The position numbers and the translations under genes were made by a program. 40,385 nt of DNA from Metaruminococcus_A sp900762715 (GTDB taxonomy: Bacteria > Bacillota > Clostridia > Oscillospirales > Ruminococcaceae): NCBI GenBank assembly GCA_048204295.1, contig DBFBLF010000094.1, positions 1 to 40,385 on the forward strand, read 5' to 3'. The notes beneath the pieces are model-generated. The model saw only the letters and a list, made by a program, of their open reading frames with translations, did not search any database and was not told the DNA's origin. Below are positions 32,435-40,385 of the stretch, in pieces; position 1 is the stretch's first letter; every line of letters begins with the position of its first letter.

Positions 32435-34411
32435 ATGAATCCGAAAAAAATGTGGCAAATGAAAGCTTGTCTGATCGTTTTGCTGCTGATTTGCGGAGGA
32501 TTGACAGTCGCTTCGTTTTTTTCCGGCAACGAATGGATCTGGGTTTTCGCAGGCGCGTTTGCAGTCATGCTCATTGTGACGGTTATCCGCTTCCGGTTTA
32601 TCCGCCGGGATTCTTTCAGGCTGCTTGGGGAGATTGCCAAGCGGCTTGACACACCTGACCGGGAGGCCCTCAACCGCTTTCCGCTTCCCGTGCTGGTGGT
32701 GGGGGAAAGGCGTGAAATCCTGTGGTACAGCGAGAGCTTTCGAACGAACGTCCTGGGGGATTATGATATATACGGTTCATCGCTGGATGAAATATCCCGT
32801 ACGCCGGTTGAAAGCTTTTACCTGCCTAACGGGGTTGATTTGAGTTACGGCGGCAAACACTACACCGCTTTTGGGTTCCATTCAGAAGCGCACAAGCTGC
32901 CGGTGGATATCCTTTATTTTGTGGACAACACCATGCTTAAAAATATTGCGCAGGAATACCGGCTTTCCCGGCCCTGCGTCATGATTTTGGTAATAGACAA
33001 CTATGACGAGCTGGTCCAGAACGCCAAGGAGAGCGAAAAATCTCAGATTCTCGGTGAGATCGACGGCGTCATCGAACAGTACTTCTCTGAGACCAACGGT
33101 TTTGTCAAACGGTTGTCCCACGACCGGTATTTGGCAATGGTGGAAAAGCGCCATCTTGATAAAATTGTTGAGACCCGTTTTGCTTTGCTTGACCGCACCC
33201 GTAAAATCATTGCCAACGAGCGGGTTCCGGCCACCCTTTCCATCGGCGTGGGCTGTGAAGGGAAGGATATGAGCGAAAACGAGGCGGCTGCCCGCCAGTC
33301 CCTGGATATGGCGCTGGGCCGCGGCGGCGACCAGGCGGTAATCAAGACCGTCAACGGGTACGACTTTTACGGCGGTATTTCCAAGGGGATTGAAAAACAC
33401 ACCCGTGTCAAGAGCAGGATCATTGCGACGGCTCTTCTTGAACTGGTGGAGACCAGCGAAAACGTGATTGTTATGGGCCACCGTGCGTCCGACCTGGACT
33501 GCGTCGGCAGCGCCGTCGCCCTCGCGCAGGCAATCAGGCGGCTGGGTAAGCCAGCGATTATTGCAATTGACCGGGAAAGTTCCCTTGCCTCTTCCCTGAT
33601 TTCAAAGGTGAGTGAGAACGGGAATGACAACCTCTTCATCCACCCGAGCGTGGCAAAGGATTACGTCACCCGCCGAACCCTTTTGATTGTTGTGGACACT
33701 CACAACCCGTTGTTTGTGGAGTCGAACGAGCTGTATAAGATGTGCAAAAATGTGGTTGTAATTGATCATCACCGGAAGATGGTCAACCATATTGACAATG
33801 CCGTAGTTTTCCACCACGAGCCGTTTGCCTCCTCTACTTCAGAAATGGTGACGGAGCTCATCCAGTATTTCGGAGACCGCTGCCGTCCCACCCGGGATGA
33901 CGCGGAGGCGCTTCTTTCCGGCATTATGCTGGACACCCGCAACTTCGCCATCAGAACGGGGGTGCGCACTTTTGAAGCGGCGGCTTATCTGCGCCGGGTC
34001 GGCGCGGACACCGTTGCGGTGCGTAAGCTCTTCTCCAGTACAATGGACGATTACCAGCGCCGTTCAAGCCTTGTTCAGAACGCTGAAATTTACCGCAACT
34101 GCGCCATCGCCATCAGTTCCCAGAACTTTGAAGATATTCGGATTGTCGCCCCGCAGGCGGCGGACGAGCTGCTCGGCATCAACGAGGTGGACGCCTCTTT
34201 TGTCATTTATAATACCGGCAGCGACATCAGCCTTTCCGCCCGCTCGATGGGCGACCTGAACGTTCAGGTCGTCATGGAATATCTGGGCGGCGGCGGCCAC
34301 CACACTATGGCGGGCGCGCAGCTCAAGGGTGTGACTGCCGGGGAGGCGAAAGAAAAGCTTCTGGAAGCCATTGACCATTATTACGAAACGCTCGCTTCCA
34401 GAGCGGATTAG
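32435..34411 (+). CDS. gdpP: Cyclic-di-AMP phosphodiesterase GdpP
   Basis: A 658-residue membrane protein that hydrolyses c-di-AMP. Two membrane helices (about 9-29 and 33-54) are followed by a PAS-like domain (about 80-165), a degenerate GGDEF domain (about 170-300; the signature position reads SHDRY) and a DHH/DHHA1 phosphodiesterase. The DHH part has GHRASDLDCVGSAV and VVVIDHHRK; the C-terminal DHHA1 has the GGGGHHTMAGA loop. ATG 32435 follows GAGGTGG by six bases; a TTG at 32420 is open but precedes that site. It is followed by rplI after 37 bases, the common gdpP-rplI-dnaB order of Firmicutes. Likely controls osmotic and cell-wall homeostasis. Confidence 0.96.
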   Translation: MNPKKMWQMKACLIVLLLICGGLTVASFFSGNEWIWVFAGAFAVMLIVTVIRFRFIRRDSFRLLGEIAKRLDTPDREALNRFPLPVLVVGERREILWYSESFRTNVLGDYDIYGSSLDEISRTPVESFYLPNGVDLSYGGKHYTAFGFHSEAHKLPVDILYFVDNTMLKNIAQEYRLSRPCVMILVIDNYDELVQNAKESEKSQILGEIDGVIEQYFSETNGFVKRLSHDRYLAMVEKRHLDKIVETRFALLDRTRKIIANERVPATLSIGVGCEGKDMSENEAAARQSLDMALGRGGDQAVIKTVNGYDFYGGISKGIEKHTRVKSRIIATALLELVETSENVIVMGHRASDLDCVGSAVALAQAIRRLGKPAIIAIDRESSLASSLISKVSENGNDNLFIHPSVAKDYVTRRTLLIVVDTHNPLFVESNELYKMCKNVVVIDHHRKMVNHIDNAVVFHHEPFASSTSEMVTELIQYFGDRCRPTRDDAEALLSGIMLDTRNFAIRTGVRTFEAAAYLRRVGADTVAVRKLFSSTMDDYQRRSSLVQNAEIYRNCAIAISSQNFEDIRIVAPQAADELLGINEVDASFVIYNTGSDISLSARSMGDLNVQVVMEYLGGGGHHTMAGAQLKGVTAGEAKEKLLEAIDHYYETLASRAD

Positions 34412-34448
34412 TGGAAAGACCAATATAACAGCCAAGGAGGAAACCTGA

Positions 34449-34895
34449 ATGAAAGTTATTTTAAAGCAGGATGTAAAGGGAACCGGCAAAGCCGGGGATT
34501 TGGTAAATGTGGCGGATGGATACGCCCAGAATTTTCTGATTAAGCGCGGCCTTGCCGTAGCGGCGGACGCGCAGGCGATGAATGAGAAAAAAGCGAAGGA
34601 TGCGGCAAAAGAACATCACGCCGCTGTTGAGCTTGCAAACGCGCAGGAAACTGCAAAAAAGCTGGAAGGAAAAATTGTTAAGGTTGCGGCCAAAGCAGGT
34701 GCGAATGGGAAGCTGTTTGGCGCTGTGACGGCAAAAGAAGTTTCGGCTGAAATTAAAAACCAGTACCAGATGGACGTGGATAAAAAGAAAATTTCCCTTT
34801 CCCAGGATATCAAAGGGTACGGAACTTTTTCCGCCGAGGTGAAGCTTCATTCCGGCGTTGTTGCGAATATTAAGGTTGAAGTCGTGGAAGCGTAA
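34449..34895 (+). CDS. rplI: Ribosomal protein bL9
   Basis: A 148-residue large-subunit protein bound to 23S rRNA. The N-terminal domain carries the family signature: MKVILKQDVKGTGKAGDLVN followed by VADGYAQNFLIKRGLA. A long connecting helix leads to a C-terminal domain with GKLFGAVTAKEV. The length matches the family. AAGGAGG lies about nine bases before the ATG. It lies between gdpP and dnaB, its standard place in Firmicutes, and is co-transcribed with them. Confidence 0.98.
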   Translation: MKVILKQDVKGTGKAGDLVNVADGYAQNFLIKRGLAVAADAQAMNEKKAKDAAKEHHAAVELANAQETAKKLEGKIVKVAAKAGANGKLFGAVTAKEVSAEIKNQYQMDVDKKKISLSQDIKGYGTFSAEVKLHSGVVANIKVEVVEA

Positions 34896-34910
34896 AAGCA
34901 GGAGGATGTT

Positions 34911-36263
34911 ATGGCCGTCAGTGAAACGTTGACATTGGAAACCGCCCAGCTGCCCCACAGCATTGAGGCGGAACAATCGGTTCTGGGTGCAATTTTACTG
35001 GACCCGGGCTGTATTTCCACTGCGCTCGAATATATAAAGAGCGACTCGTTTTACCTGAGCCAGCATCAGCAGCTTTTCTCCTTGATGATCACCATGTTTT
35101 CCACCGCGCGGTCGATTGACTATATCACCGTTTTGAATGAGGCGGTCAGTGCCCAGATTTTCGATTCTGAGCAGTCCGCAAAGGTCTATCTGGCGCAGCT
35201 GATGGATCTGGTCCCGACCACTGCCAACGTGGAAAGCTACTGCCGAATCGTCCAGGAGCGCAGCTATCTCCGCTCTCTGATCCAGGTGGCGCACGAAATT
35301 ATTGACAACGTAAACGAGTCGCAGGGCGACGCGAAAAACTTGCTCGACCTGGCGGAGCAGCGGATTTTTGAAATCCGGCAGGGACGCGACGCCACGGGGC
35401 TCACCAAGATAAATGACGTCATTATCCAGACGTATGACCAGCTCCAGAAGCTGAGCTCGGATGAGCGCGGCAAATATCTGGGCTTGAAAACCGGCTATTC
35501 GGGACTGGACAGGATTACGACGGGGCTCAATAAATCAGACCTGATTCTGATCGCCGCCCGGCCTGCCATGGGGAAAACCAGCTTTGTCTTGAACATGGCG
35601 ACCAATGTGGCGAAGCTTTCAGGGAAACAGGTCGCCATTTTTTCTCTTGAGATGTCTAAAGAGCAGCTGGTCAGCCGGATGCTTTCGAGCGAGGCGCGGA
35701 TTTCAAGCCATAACCTCCGGATGGGGACGCTGACTGCTGATGAGTGGGTTCGCCTTGCTTCGGCGGCGGAAATCCTTTCTCAGACCGAGATTTATCTCGA
35801 CGATATCCCGAGTGCAACGGTCGCGGATATGAAGGCGAAGCTCCGCCGGCTGCCGAATCTCGGCCTGGTGGTCATTGACTATTTACAGCTGATGAGCACC
35901 GGCCGGCGAGACGGCAACCGCGTTCAGGAAATTTCTGAAATTACCAGAAATCTTAAAATTATGGCAAAGGAGTTAGATGTGCCTGTTGTCACCCTGTCGC
36001 AGCTTTCCCGTTCGCCGGATTCCCGTACCGACCACCGGCCGATGCTGTCCGACCTGCGTGAATCCGGTTCAATTGAGCAGGATGCCGACATTGTCATGTT
36101 CCTTTACCGTGACGCTTATTACAACCAGGAGTCGGAAGAGCAGAATATTGCGGAATGCATCGTCGCAAAAAACCGCCATGGGGAAACCGATACCGTCAGG
36201 ATGCATTGGGACGGCGCGCATACGCTGTTTACCTCGCTGGAGAGTTACAGGGATGATCAGTAA
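34911..36263 (+). CDS. dnaB: Replicative DNA helicase
   Basis: A 450-residue hexameric helicase (DnaC in Bacillus naming) that unwinds DNA at the replication fork. The N-terminal domain starts PHSIEAEQSVLGAILLDPG and binds primase. The RecA-like motor has Walker A ARPAMGKTSF, the FSLEMSKEQLVSRML segment, Walker B LVVIDYLQLM and the C-terminal DLRESGSIEQDADIVMFLYR. GGAGG lies six bases before the ATG. Its last 11 bases overlap tilS. No intein or unusual insertion is present. Confidence 0.97.
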   Translation: MAVSETLTLETAQLPHSIEAEQSVLGAILLDPGCISTALEYIKSDSFYLSQHQQLFSLMITMFSTARSIDYITVLNEAVSAQIFDSEQSAKVYLAQLMDLVPTTANVESYCRIVQERSYLRSLIQVAHEIIDNVNESQGDAKNLLDLAEQRIFEIRQGRDATGLTKINDVIIQTYDQLQKLSSDERGKYLGLKTGYSGLDRITTGLNKSDLILIAARPAMGKTSFVLNMATNVAKLSGKQVAIFSLEMSKEQLVSRMLSSEARISSHNLRMGTLTADEWVRLASAAEILSQTEIYLDDIPSATVADMKAKLRRLPNLGLVVIDYLQLMSTGRRDGNRVQEISEITRNLKIMAKELDVPVVTLSQLSRSPDSRTDHRPMLSDLRESGSIEQDADIVMFLYRDAYYNQESEEQNIAECIVAKNRHGETDTVRMHWDGAHTLFTSLESYRDDQ

Positions 36264-37605
36264 GGTACTAGAAACAATTCGGAAATATGAACTGTTAAAA
36301 GAGGGTGACCGGGTCGTCGTCGGAATTTCCGGCGGCGCTGATTCGGTCGCTCTCCTTCACTGTCTGGCCAAGGGACTCCCCCAGTACAGGCTGAAGCTTG
36401 TCGCTTGTCATGTCAATCACCGTCTGCGCGGCGCGGAGAGCGACCGGGACGAGGCCTTTGTGCGTTCCCTCTGCTCACAGTATGAAATTCCCTGCCATGT
36501 TTTGTCGGAAGACGTGGCGGCGCTCGCAAAAGAACGGGGAACCGGCATTGAGGAATGCGGCAGGGAACTCAGGTACCGTTTCTTCCGGGAAACAGCGGCC
36601 GGTTACGGGGAAGGAACCAAAATTGCAACCGCTCACACTCTTTCCGATCAGGCTGAAACCGTTCTGTTCCGTTTGGCGCGGGGAACGGGGCTGCGTGGTC
36701 TCTGTGGGATTCCGCCGATGCGCGGTGCGGTTGTCCGCCCCCTTCTGAATGTAACCCGGAAAGAGGTTGAACGTTATTGTGCAGAAAACGGGCTTGATTT
36801 TGTAGCCGACAGCAGCAATGCAGACGTTTCTTATTCCCGCAACAGGCTCCGGCTTGAAGTAGTGCCGCAGCTTCAAAAAATCAATCCGTCTTTTCTGGGA
36901 ACGCTGTCCGGCACGGTGGAATCGCTCTGTGAGGATGACCGTTTCCTTTGGGAAACGGCGGCGCGCCGGCTTTGCGATGCGGATGAAAACGAAGGATATT
37001 CGGCGCTGTTTGTTGCAAAACAGCCGGATTCACTCCGCCGCCGTATGCTGATGCTGATCTGCCGCGAAAACGGGCTGCGGGCAGGCCGTGAAAAATTGAA
37101 GGAACTTGACCAAATAATTCAACTCAATCACGGGACAATAAATATGTCCGGCCGGATTACTGCAACGGTTGAAAAGAATCTGCTTTCATTTCGGGAAAAG
37201 GAGGCTCCCGTTCTTTTCCAGGCGTTTCCCCTTGAAACGGGAATGTTGACATTTCCGAGCGGCATCGCCTATAATATAACTATTGTGCCCTCCGGCAGCT
37301 TGCAGGAAAATGTTAATAGAAATTTTGCAACTGATATTTTGGACTGTGATAAAATATTAGGCAGTATAACCGTACGCCCCCGTTTGCCCGGCGATGAAAT
37401 GACCTTGTTCCGCCGCGGGGTGACAAAAAGTCTAAAAAAACTTTATAACGAGGCGAAAATTCCCGTGGAGAAACGCGGATTGCTTGCTGTTTTGGCGGAT
37501 GAGCAAGGCGTTATCTGGGTGGAGGGGTTCGGTCCGAGCCGCTGTGCATCGCCCGATAAAGAGACCAAAAGATATTTGGTGATTCAAAAAATAGAGGAAA
37601 ACTGA
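36253..37605 (+). CDS. tilS: tRNA(Ile)-lysidine synthase
   Basis: A 450-residue enzyme that uses ATP and lysine to convert C34 of the CAU-anticodon tRNA-Ile to lysidine, so that AUA is read as isoleucine. The PP-loop is SGGADS (26-31); CHVNHRLRGAES and TAHTLSDQAET are also present. The C-terminal TilS domain includes RPRLPGDEMTL and VTKSLKKLYNEAKIPVEKR. The ATG at 36253 overlaps dnaB by 11 bases and gives a family-like N-terminus; the frame is open further upstream inside dnaB but that is a shadow. It lies 12 bases before hpt, in the classic tilS-hpt-ftsH order. Confidence 0.96.
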   Translation: MISKVLETIRKYELLKEGDRVVVGISGGADSVALLHCLAKGLPQYRLKLVACHVNHRLRGAESDRDEAFVRSLCSQYEIPCHVLSEDVAALAKERGTGIEECGRELRYRFFRETAAGYGEGTKIATAHTLSDQAETVLFRLARGTGLRGLCGIPPMRGAVVRPLLNVTRKEVERYCAENGLDFVADSSNADVSYSRNRLRLEVVPQLQKINPSFLGTLSGTVESLCEDDRFLWETAARRLCDADENEGYSALFVAKQPDSLRRRMLMLICRENGLRAGREKLKELDQIIQLNHGTINMSGRITATVEKNLLSFREKEAPVLFQAFPLETGMLTFPSGIAYNITIVPSGSLQENVNRNFATDILDCDKILGSITVRPRLPGDEMTLFRRGVTKSLKKLYNEAKIPVEKRGLLAVLADEQGVIWVEGFGPSRCASPDKETKRYLVIQKIEEN

Positions 37606-37617
37606 AAGGATGCAGGT

Positions 37618-38157
37618 ATGACAGACGATATTTTAAAGGTTCTGATCAGCGAGGAGGAACTTCGCAGCAAAGTGAAGGAGCTCGGCGCAAAAATCAGTGC
37701 GGACTACGCCGGTAAAAACCTGATGATGGTAAGCGTTTTGAAGGGCTCGATCGTCTTTATGGCGGATTTGATGCGGGCCATCACCGTTCCCTGTGAAATT
37801 GACTTTATGTCGGTCTCCAGTTATGGCGCGGACGTCAAGACCAGCGGTGTTGTTAAAATTATCAAGGACCTGGATCAGAAGCTTGAGGGGAAAGATCTTC
37901 TTATTGTAGAGGATATTCTTGACAGCGGTATGACGCTGAGTTATATCACCGGGCTTCTCAGGCAGCGGGGGCCGAGCTCTATCCGCCTGTGTACCCTGTT
38001 GGATAAACCGGAACGCCGTCAGGCTGATGTTGCCGCCGATTATTTTGGTTTTGTCGTACCGGATGAATTTGTAGTCGGTTATGGCCTTGATTACGCGGAA
38101 AAGTACCGCAACCTGCCTTATGTGGGAATTTTGAAACCGGAAGTTTATTCCGAATAG
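37618..38157 (+). CDS. hpt: Hypoxanthine phosphoribosyltransferase
   Basis: A 179-residue type I phosphoribosyltransferase that salvages hypoxanthine, and usually guanine, to IMP or GMP. The PRPP loop LLIVEDILDSGMTL lies at residues 94-107; VLKGSIVFMADL and FMSVSSYG are the other family motifs, and VGYGLDYAEKYRNLPYVG ends the protein. An AGGATG sequence precedes the ATG. In Bacillus and relatives Hpt and TilS together activate ftsH transcription; the conserved gene order makes that plausible here, but it cannot be read from the sequence. Confidence 0.96.
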   Translation: MTDDILKVLISEEELRSKVKELGAKISADYAGKNLMMVSVLKGSIVFMADLMRAITVPCEIDFMSVSSYGADVKTSGVVKIIKDLDQKLEGKDLLIVEDILDSGMTLSYITGLLRQRGPSSIRLCTLLDKPERRQADVAADYFGFVVPDEFVVGYGLDYAEKYRNLPYVGILKPEVYSE

Positions 38158-38160
38158 GTA

Positions 38161-38179
38161 CGGCGTTTAAACAACGCCG
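38161..38179 (+). other. Hairpin between hpt and ftsH
   Basis: CGGCGTT (38161-38167) pairs with AACGCCG (38173-38179) around TAAAC. No T tract follows, so it is not an intrinsic terminator; it could stabilise or mark a processing point in the hpt-ftsH mRNA. Confidence 0.5.
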
Positions 38180-38230
38180 GGAAGATCTGTTGGAAATTCA
38201 AAACTTTCGTGTGAAAATGGAGCTGAGATT

Positions 38231-40219
38231 TTGGGTAAAAAAGGAAAGAGCGTATTAGTATATGTCCTTGTGCTGGTCGGTCTCATCGTGGCTTTTATGT
38301 TCATGATGAATTTCCTGCGCGCACCTTCGGAACAGGTTGCCTATTCCGAAGTGGTGGATTACTTCCAGCAGAACAAGGTGAAGAAATTTGAACTTGACCT
38401 TGGTACCGGCGAACTCCAGGCAACTGTAGAGGGCCGGGAAAAGACCTTGGTTTATAAGGTGCCGAATGTCGGGCTGTTCGTTGAACTCGTAGAACCAATG
38501 GTGGTGGAATACAACGCGGCGCATCCCGACAGTAAAATTACATTTAACTATCTGCCAATTCAGGACAACTCTTGGCTGCTTAATTTCCTGCCGACTCTTC
38601 TGATGATCGGCGTGATGGTTGTTTTCTGGATTATCATCATGCGCCAGCAGGGCGGGGGAAAGATCAACCAGTTTGGCAAGATGAACGCCAAAAACGGCCT
38701 GACTCAGGGCAAAAAGGCGACCTTTGCTGACGTGGCTGGCGCCGATGAAGAAAAGGCCGAGCTTGTGGAAATTGTAGATTTCCTCAAAAACCCCAAAAAA
38801 TTCAATGAACTCGGCGCTCGTATCCCGAAAGGCATCCTGCTGATGGGCCCTCCCGGCACCGGTAAAACTCTTCTTGCAAGAGCGGTGGCGGGTGAAGCGG
38901 GGGTGCCGTTTTTCTCCATTTCCGGTTCCGACTTTGTTGAGATGTTCGTCGGCGTAGGTGCTTCCCGTGTCCGCGACCTCTTTGAACAGGCGAAGAAGAA
39001 CGCGCCCGCTATTATTTTCATCGATGAAATTGACGCTGTTGGCCGTCACCGCGGTGCGGGTCTTGGCGGCGGACACGATGAACGCGAGCAGACCCTCAAC
39101 CAGTTGTTAGTTGAGATGGACGGCTTTGGCGCAAACGAGGGGATTATCATAATCGCTGCGACGAACCGCCGCGATATTCTCGATCCTGCGCTTCTCCGCC
39201 CAGGGCGTTTCGACCGTGAGATTATGGTCGGCTACCCCGACGTCAAGGGCCGTGAGGAAATTCTGAAGGTGCATGCCCGCAACAAGCCGCTTGGCTTTGA
39301 CGTAGATCTTTCCGTTATTGCGAAGTCGACCGCCGGATTTACCGGCGCCGACCTTGAGAACTTGCTCAATGAGGCGGCTTTACTCGCCGCCCGGAATAAC
39401 CGGAAAGCGATCATTGAAAAGGATATTGAAGAGGCGACCATTAAGGTTGTCGCCGGGCCGGAAAAGCGTTCCCGCGTGATTACGCCGGCCGAAAAGAAGC
39501 TGACGGCTTATCATGAAGCCGGGCACGCCGTTTGCACTTACCATTGTACAACTCAGAGTCCCGTTCATCAGGTTTCCATTATTCCGCGTGGAATGGCGGG
39601 CGGTTACACAATGTCCCTGCCCGAACAGGATAAAAGCTATATGCGCAAAAAAGAGATGAAGGAAGAGCTGGTTGTCCTGCTGGGCGGCCGGGTAGCGGAA
39701 AGCCTTATGCTTGACGATATTTCCACAGGCGCTTCCAATGATATTGAGCGCGCGACAAAAATTGCCCGCGATATGGTCACCCGTTACGGGTTCAGTGAAA
39801 AGCTGGGAACCATCGTTTACGGGCAGGCTGACCATGAAGTTTTCCTCGGCCGTGATTTCAACCAGTCCCGCAACTACTCTGAAAATGTGGCTGCTGAAAT
39901 TGATGCGGAAATCAGGGAGATTATCGACAGCGCCTATGAACAGTGCCGCGATATTCTGGAAGCTCACCGCGACCAGATGATTAATGTGGCGGAATACTTG
40001 ATCGGTCATGAGAAGATTGACGGCGAGGAATTTAAGAAGCTGATGACCGGCGAACTTAAAGCGGAGCCTGTAACGGGGGATTCCGGACTGGAAGGCCCCG
40101 ACGCGCCGGAAAGACCTGCTGCGCCTAAAGCTCCTGTTCCGCCGGAACCGCTGCTGGATCGCGAACCTTCTGACGATTCCGATCCTTTGGATCTTCCGGA
40201 TGGGGAAGTAGGCCACTAA
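38231..40219 (+). CDS. ftsH: ATP-dependent zinc metalloprotease FtsH
   Basis: A 662-residue membrane-bound AAA+ protease that degrades misfolded membrane proteins and regulators. Two membrane helices (about 7-28 and 115-137) flank an extracytoplasmic domain. The AAA domain has Walker A GPPGTGKT (206-213), Walker B IIFIDEIDAVG and the SRH with LLRPGRFDRE. The zinc site is HEAGH (428-432), with a later aspartate ligand in the ASNDIERATKIARDM region. The final about 50 residues are Pro, Glu and Asp-rich and probably disordered. The start is TTG at 38231, eight bases after GGAG; no ATG is nearby. It closes the gdpP-to-ftsH series. Confidence 0.97.
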   Translation: MGKKGKSVLVYVLVLVGLIVAFMFMMNFLRAPSEQVAYSEVVDYFQQNKVKKFELDLGTGELQATVEGREKTLVYKVPNVGLFVELVEPMVVEYNAAHPDSKITFNYLPIQDNSWLLNFLPTLLMIGVMVVFWIIIMRQQGGGKINQFGKMNAKNGLTQGKKATFADVAGADEEKAELVEIVDFLKNPKKFNELGARIPKGILLMGPPGTGKTLLARAVAGEAGVPFFSISGSDFVEMFVGVGASRVRDLFEQAKKNAPAIIFIDEIDAVGRHRGAGLGGGHDEREQTLNQLLVEMDGFGANEGIIIIAATNRRDILDPALLRPGRFDREIMVGYPDVKGREEILKVHARNKPLGFDVDLSVIAKSTAGFTGADLENLLNEAALLAARNNRKAIIEKDIEEATIKVVAGPEKRSRVITPAEKKLTAYHEAGHAVCTYHCTTQSPVHQVSIIPRGMAGGYTMSLPEQDKSYMRKKEMKEELVVLLGGRVAESLMLDDISTGASNDIERATKIARDMVTRYGFSEKLGTIVYGQADHEVFLGRDFNQSRNYSENVAAEIDAEIREIIDSAYEQCRDILEAHRDQMINVAEYLIGHEKIDGEEFKKLMTGELKAEPVTGDSGLEGPDAPERPAAPKAPVPPEPLLDREPSDDSDPLDLPDGEVGH

Positions 40220-40225
40220 AGATTA

Positions 40226-40385
40226 ATGAATACAAAACAAAATCCCCGTGCGTCTGCATGGGGATTCCCTGTTTCAGGAGGAAAAAGGGAGTCAATCCCT
40301 GAAAAACAGTTTTTAGGGGAATACCTGCGGCAGGCGGATAGTCCTATTGTTATTTCCGGAATGGGAGACGGGTGTGAGAAAAGCC
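40226..40385 (+). CDS. Uncertain open frame running off the window end
   Basis: ATG at 40226 opens a frame that reads MNTKQNPRASAWGFPVSGGK and continues without a stop to the last base (53 codons). No family is recognised and the ribosome site (AAAGATTA) is weak. The same DNA holds an 11-bp hairpin (40241-40251 with 40256-40266, one G-U pair) and a perfect AGGAGG (40276-40281) with no start codon just after it, so it might instead be a structured leader. On the minus strand the hairpin is followed by TTTTGTTTTG, which would suit a leftward terminator. A gene starting further right is equally possible. Confidence 0.25.
   Translation, partial: MNTKQNPRASAWGFPVSGGKRESIPEKQFLGEYLRQADSPIVISGMGDGCEKS

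Overview
The window looks like a chromosomal core segment of a Gram-positive, low-to-mid GC clostridial bacterium, most likely from the Oscillospiraceae/Acutalibacteraceae part of the Clostridia. The reasons are strong AGGAGG-type ribosome sites, two T-box leaders, RNase J, a GdpP-type c-di-AMP phosphodiesterase, the tilS-hpt-ftsH order and frequent GTG/TTG starts. No rRNA, tRNA, CRISPR array, phage gene or intact insertion sequence was found. The family placement is inferred from gene content, not from a marker comparison.

Left part (1-7.7 kb): a NUDIX hydrolase and a degenerate LytR-CpsA-Psr-like membrane protein read rightward and meet thrS, which reads leftward behind its own promoter and threonine T-box. 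A roughly 340-bp gap with small repeats follows, then a YjbR-family gene and a frameshifted remnant that resembles the C-terminal domain of MgtC/SapB proteins. glpK and a DUF1015 gene form a leftward pair.

Middle-left (7.7-20.6 kb): a long leader with a strong compound hairpin precedes a rightward series: VanZ-like membrane protein, lipoprotein, OmpR-type response regulator, sensor kinase, DUF1385 membrane protein, prmC, recA-recX, rimO and pgsA. A cysteine T-box then controls cysE-cysS, which overlap by 14 bp and jointly set cysteine supply and cysteinyl-tRNA charging.

Middle-right (20.6-30.1 kb): leftward genes encode a small membrane protein, pyrE, a short family 32 glycosidase and a YfcE-like phosphodiesterase. 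Divergent from them is a compact cluster of three unfamiliar small proteins plus a possible 58-residue fourth; this is the best candidate for an undescribed system. nadB-nadC (without nadA) read leftward. Next is a large fusion of a sugar-nucleotidyltransferase, a left-handed beta-helix and a phosphomannomutase-like domain that has lost its catalytic motifs.

Right part (30.1-40.4 kb): a promoter and terminator pair with no convincing gene between them lies upstream of rnj (RNase J). A strong promoter then starts gdpP-rplI-dnaB-tilS-hpt-ftsH, linking c-di-AMP turnover, translation, replication, tRNA decoding, purine salvage and membrane proteolysis. The window ends in an uncertain open frame.
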